DNA of 64,000 nucleotides, taken from the NCBI GenBank assembly GCA_934365945.1, contig CAKRNE010000002.1, positions 1 to 64,000 of the forward strand, given 5' to 3'. Below the pieces are notes generated by a model, which saw only the letters and a program-made list of their open reading frames with translations, had not been told where the DNA came from and did no database searches. Source of the stretch: an uncultured Agathobacter sp. (GTDB lineage: Bacteria > Bacillota > Clostridia > Lachnospirales > Lachnospiraceae). Shown in pieces: positions 62,603 through 64,000 of this stretch (within the stretch, counting starts at the first letter, position 1; each line of letters begins with the position of its first letter). The position numbers and the translations under genes are program-made.

Positions 62603-63875
62603 AGTAAAAAAAGTAAATCATCCACATGATATAGTAACCAGTGTACCTGGCTCAAAGAGTATCACAAACAGGGCCCTTTTAATCGCTGCACTCGCAAGTG
62701 GGCGCAGCGTTTTAAAAGGGTGTCTTTTTAGTGATGACTCGAGACATTTTATAGATGCGCTGATTCGTCTGGGATTCCCGGTTTTGGTGGATGAGGATAA
62801 AAGAGAAATAACAATAACCGGCTTTGGAGGCAGGATTCCAAAGAATGAGGCTGAGATAGATGTGGGAAGTGCAGGTACCGCTGCGCGTTTTCTTACAGCT
62901 CTTCTTGGACTGTCAAAGGGCAGATATCATATAGTCTCATCTGAGCAGATGAAGATGCGTCCTATGAAGGATTTGCTTGTATCGCTTGAGAAGCTGGGAG
63001 CGCATATTGAGTATGATGAGAAGGAATATCATTTTCCTTTTACCATCGGAAACACAGGAGAGTATGCTGATGCTGTTGATATAAATGTAGACAAGAGCAG
63101 TCAGTTTTTGAGTGCTCTTCTTATCTCGGCTATGGTGATGGAAAAGACCTTTACGATTAATGTCACAGGAACCCATGGCATGTCATATGTTGAGATGACG
63201 CTTCTTATGATGAGGCAGTTTGGGCTTGATGTGATACAAGACAAAAAGAATAACCGCTTTATTATCCCTGAAAAGGCGGCGTATAATAGTCTAGATTATG
63301 ATATAGAGCCGGATGTGTCGGCCGCATGTTATTTTTACGCCATGAGCCCGCTTTTACAGGTGAAGTCACAGGTACTTGGCGTGCATCAAAACAGCTTACA
63401 GGGAGATGTGGCATTTCTTGAGGTGCTGGCGGATATGGGCTGCATGCTCTCTGACGAGGCAGACGGCATAGTATGTATGCCACCGGATAATGGACAAATG
63501 CATGGCGGAAGCTGGGATTTGTCAGCATTTTCTGATCAGGCACTGACACTTGCCGCGATTGCACCGTTTGCAAAGGAGTCTGTAGGGATAGAAGGCATTT
63601 CGCATATCCGTCTGCAGGAGTGTGACAGGATAAATGCCATCGAGGAAAACCTGGCTGAATTAGGTGTAAGGGTTGAAGAAACTGAAAATGGCTTAAGGAT
63701 TTATCCGGCAGAAAATATTAAGCCTTGTCAAATTAAGACGTATGACGATCATCGTGTTGCCATGTCATTTACATTGCCGGGCCTTATGGCAGAGGGAATA
63801 GAGATAATAGACCCTTATTGCTGCCGCAAGACATTTGAGGATTTCTATGATGTGCTTGAGGAAAGTGTGTATTAA
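62592..63875 (+). CDS. aroA: 3-phosphoshikimate 1-carboxyvinyltransferase (EPSP synthase)
   Basis: This 427-residue enzyme makes 5-enolpyruvylshikimate-3-phosphate in aromatic amino-acid synthesis. The PEP and shikimate binding segments VPGSKSITNRALLIAALA near the start, DVGSAGTAARFLTALL (about 85-100), DDHRVAMSFTL near the C-terminus and the ECDR motif (RLQECDRINAI) are intact. The start at 62592 fits the family (MIYKVKKVNHPHDIV). It lies inside the end of the PilZ gene and has no good ribosome site of its own, so translation is probably coupled to the PilZ gene. Confidence 0.94.
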   Translation: MIYKVKKVNHPHDIVTSVPGSKSITNRALLIAALASGRSVLKGCLFSDDSRHFIDALIRLGFPVLVDEDKREITITGFGGRIPKNEAEIDVGSAGTAARFLTALLGLSKGRYHIVSSEQMKMRPMKDLLVSLEKLGAHIEYDEKEYHFPFTIGNTGEYADAVDINVDKSSQFLSALLISAMVMEKTFTINVTGTHGMSYVEMTLLMMRQFGLDVIQDKKNNRFIIPEKAAYNSLDYDIEPDVSAACYFYAMSPLLQVKSQVLGVHQNSLQGDVAFLEVLADMGCMLSDEADGIVCMPPDNGQMHGGSWDLSAFSDQALTLAAIAPFAKESVGIEGISHIRLQECDRINAIEENLAELGVRVEETENGLRIYPAENIKPCQIKTYDDHRVAMSFTLPGLMAEGIEIIDPYCCRKTFEDFYDVLEESVY

Positions 63876-63929
63876 TACAGGGTTATTGGTTCAGCCCAAT
63901 AGTAAGTGCTGCTGCACCGGATGATATAA

Positions 63930-63970
63930 AAAGAGCCGTAAAACGAATCAATTTCGTTTTACGGCTCTTT
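63930..63970 (+). terminator. Terminator after aroA
   Basis: AAAGAGCCGTAAAACGAA (63930-63947) pairs perfectly with TTCGTTTTACGGCTCTTT (63953-63970). The hairpin is very strong though the T-run is short. It may work from either side. Confidence 0.75.
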
Positions 63971-64000
63971 AGATTAAAGAACTATAACTATATTAATCAT

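Overview
The window looks like a chromosomal segment of a low-GC Gram-positive gut anaerobe of the Lachnospiraceae, most like the Agathobacter (Eubacterium) rectale / Roseburia group. This is inferred from gene families and GC content; no database search was run. Supporting signs are Shine-Dalgarno GGAGG sites, a Firmicutes T-box in front of pheST, clostridial small families (CD1871A-type CXXC protein, DUF4186, DUF3021/LytTR pair, DUF6062), a likely clostridial 6S RNA, and ATP-type PEP carboxykinase.

Region 1 (1-8,850) is a decayed mobile-element island. Nearly all of its genes lie on the minus strand. It holds a RelE/ParE-Phd toxin-antitoxin pair with an operator overlapping its own promoter, an ADP-ribosyltransferase-like protein, a VirD4/TraG coupling protein broken by an internal deletion and frameshift, an unrecognised 300-residue protein, and a pair of diverged paralogues of no family I know. 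Four transcription units share a WTWAACG-plus-hairpin leader. The right end is a graveyard: two copies of one gene tail, a LexA/S24-like tail, a resolvase-like gene with an in-frame TAG, an XRE regulator stub and an SdpI stub. The XRE stub sequence also occurs at base 1, so a near-identical 40-bp direct repeat brackets the island.

Region 2 (8,850-15,600) is a lactose/galactoside locus: a two-subunit beta-galactosidase (LacL + LacM, overlapping genes), an AraC regulator, a decayed second GH2 beta-galactosidase, a GPH-family permease and a second AraC regulator. Three promoters carry the same CATTTTRTGCAT operator and the same N16 spacer.

Region 3 (15,700-34,400) is envelope sensing and accessory genes: a membrane-anchored C39-like protease and a two-component operon that share an 18-bp promoter element; a TlpA lipoprotein / 4Fe-4S membrane protein / CXXC small protein redox cluster divergent from a second two-component system; a mini protein kinase; LytTR-DUF3021; two lipoproteins; a truncated ABC-F protein; a run of whole and broken GNAT acetyltransferases; PlsY-like and MGDG-synthase-like lipid genes; an AEC transporter.

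Region 4 (34,500-41,000) has a PTS EIIC-EAL fusion protein, an amino-acid ABC transporter whose binding protein appears circularly permuted, and pckA.

Region 5 (41,000-64,000) is core metabolism: ilvN-ilvC, leuS, a LysR gene divergent from leuC-leuD, an AP2/HNH-like protein, thrC, a CheX-like/CheY pair, 6S RNA, a SpoIID-domain protein, an RsmF-like methyltransferase, a Phe T-box with pheS-pheT, queA, a PilZ protein and aroA. The EAL and PilZ proteins together indicate c-di-GMP signalling.

The strongest leads for undescribed biology are the permuted binding protein, the ART-like gene and paralogue pair with their shared hairpin leaders, the lac operator triad, and the PTS-EIIC-EAL receptor. 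I saw no CRISPR array, tRNA gene, rRNA gene or intact transposase.
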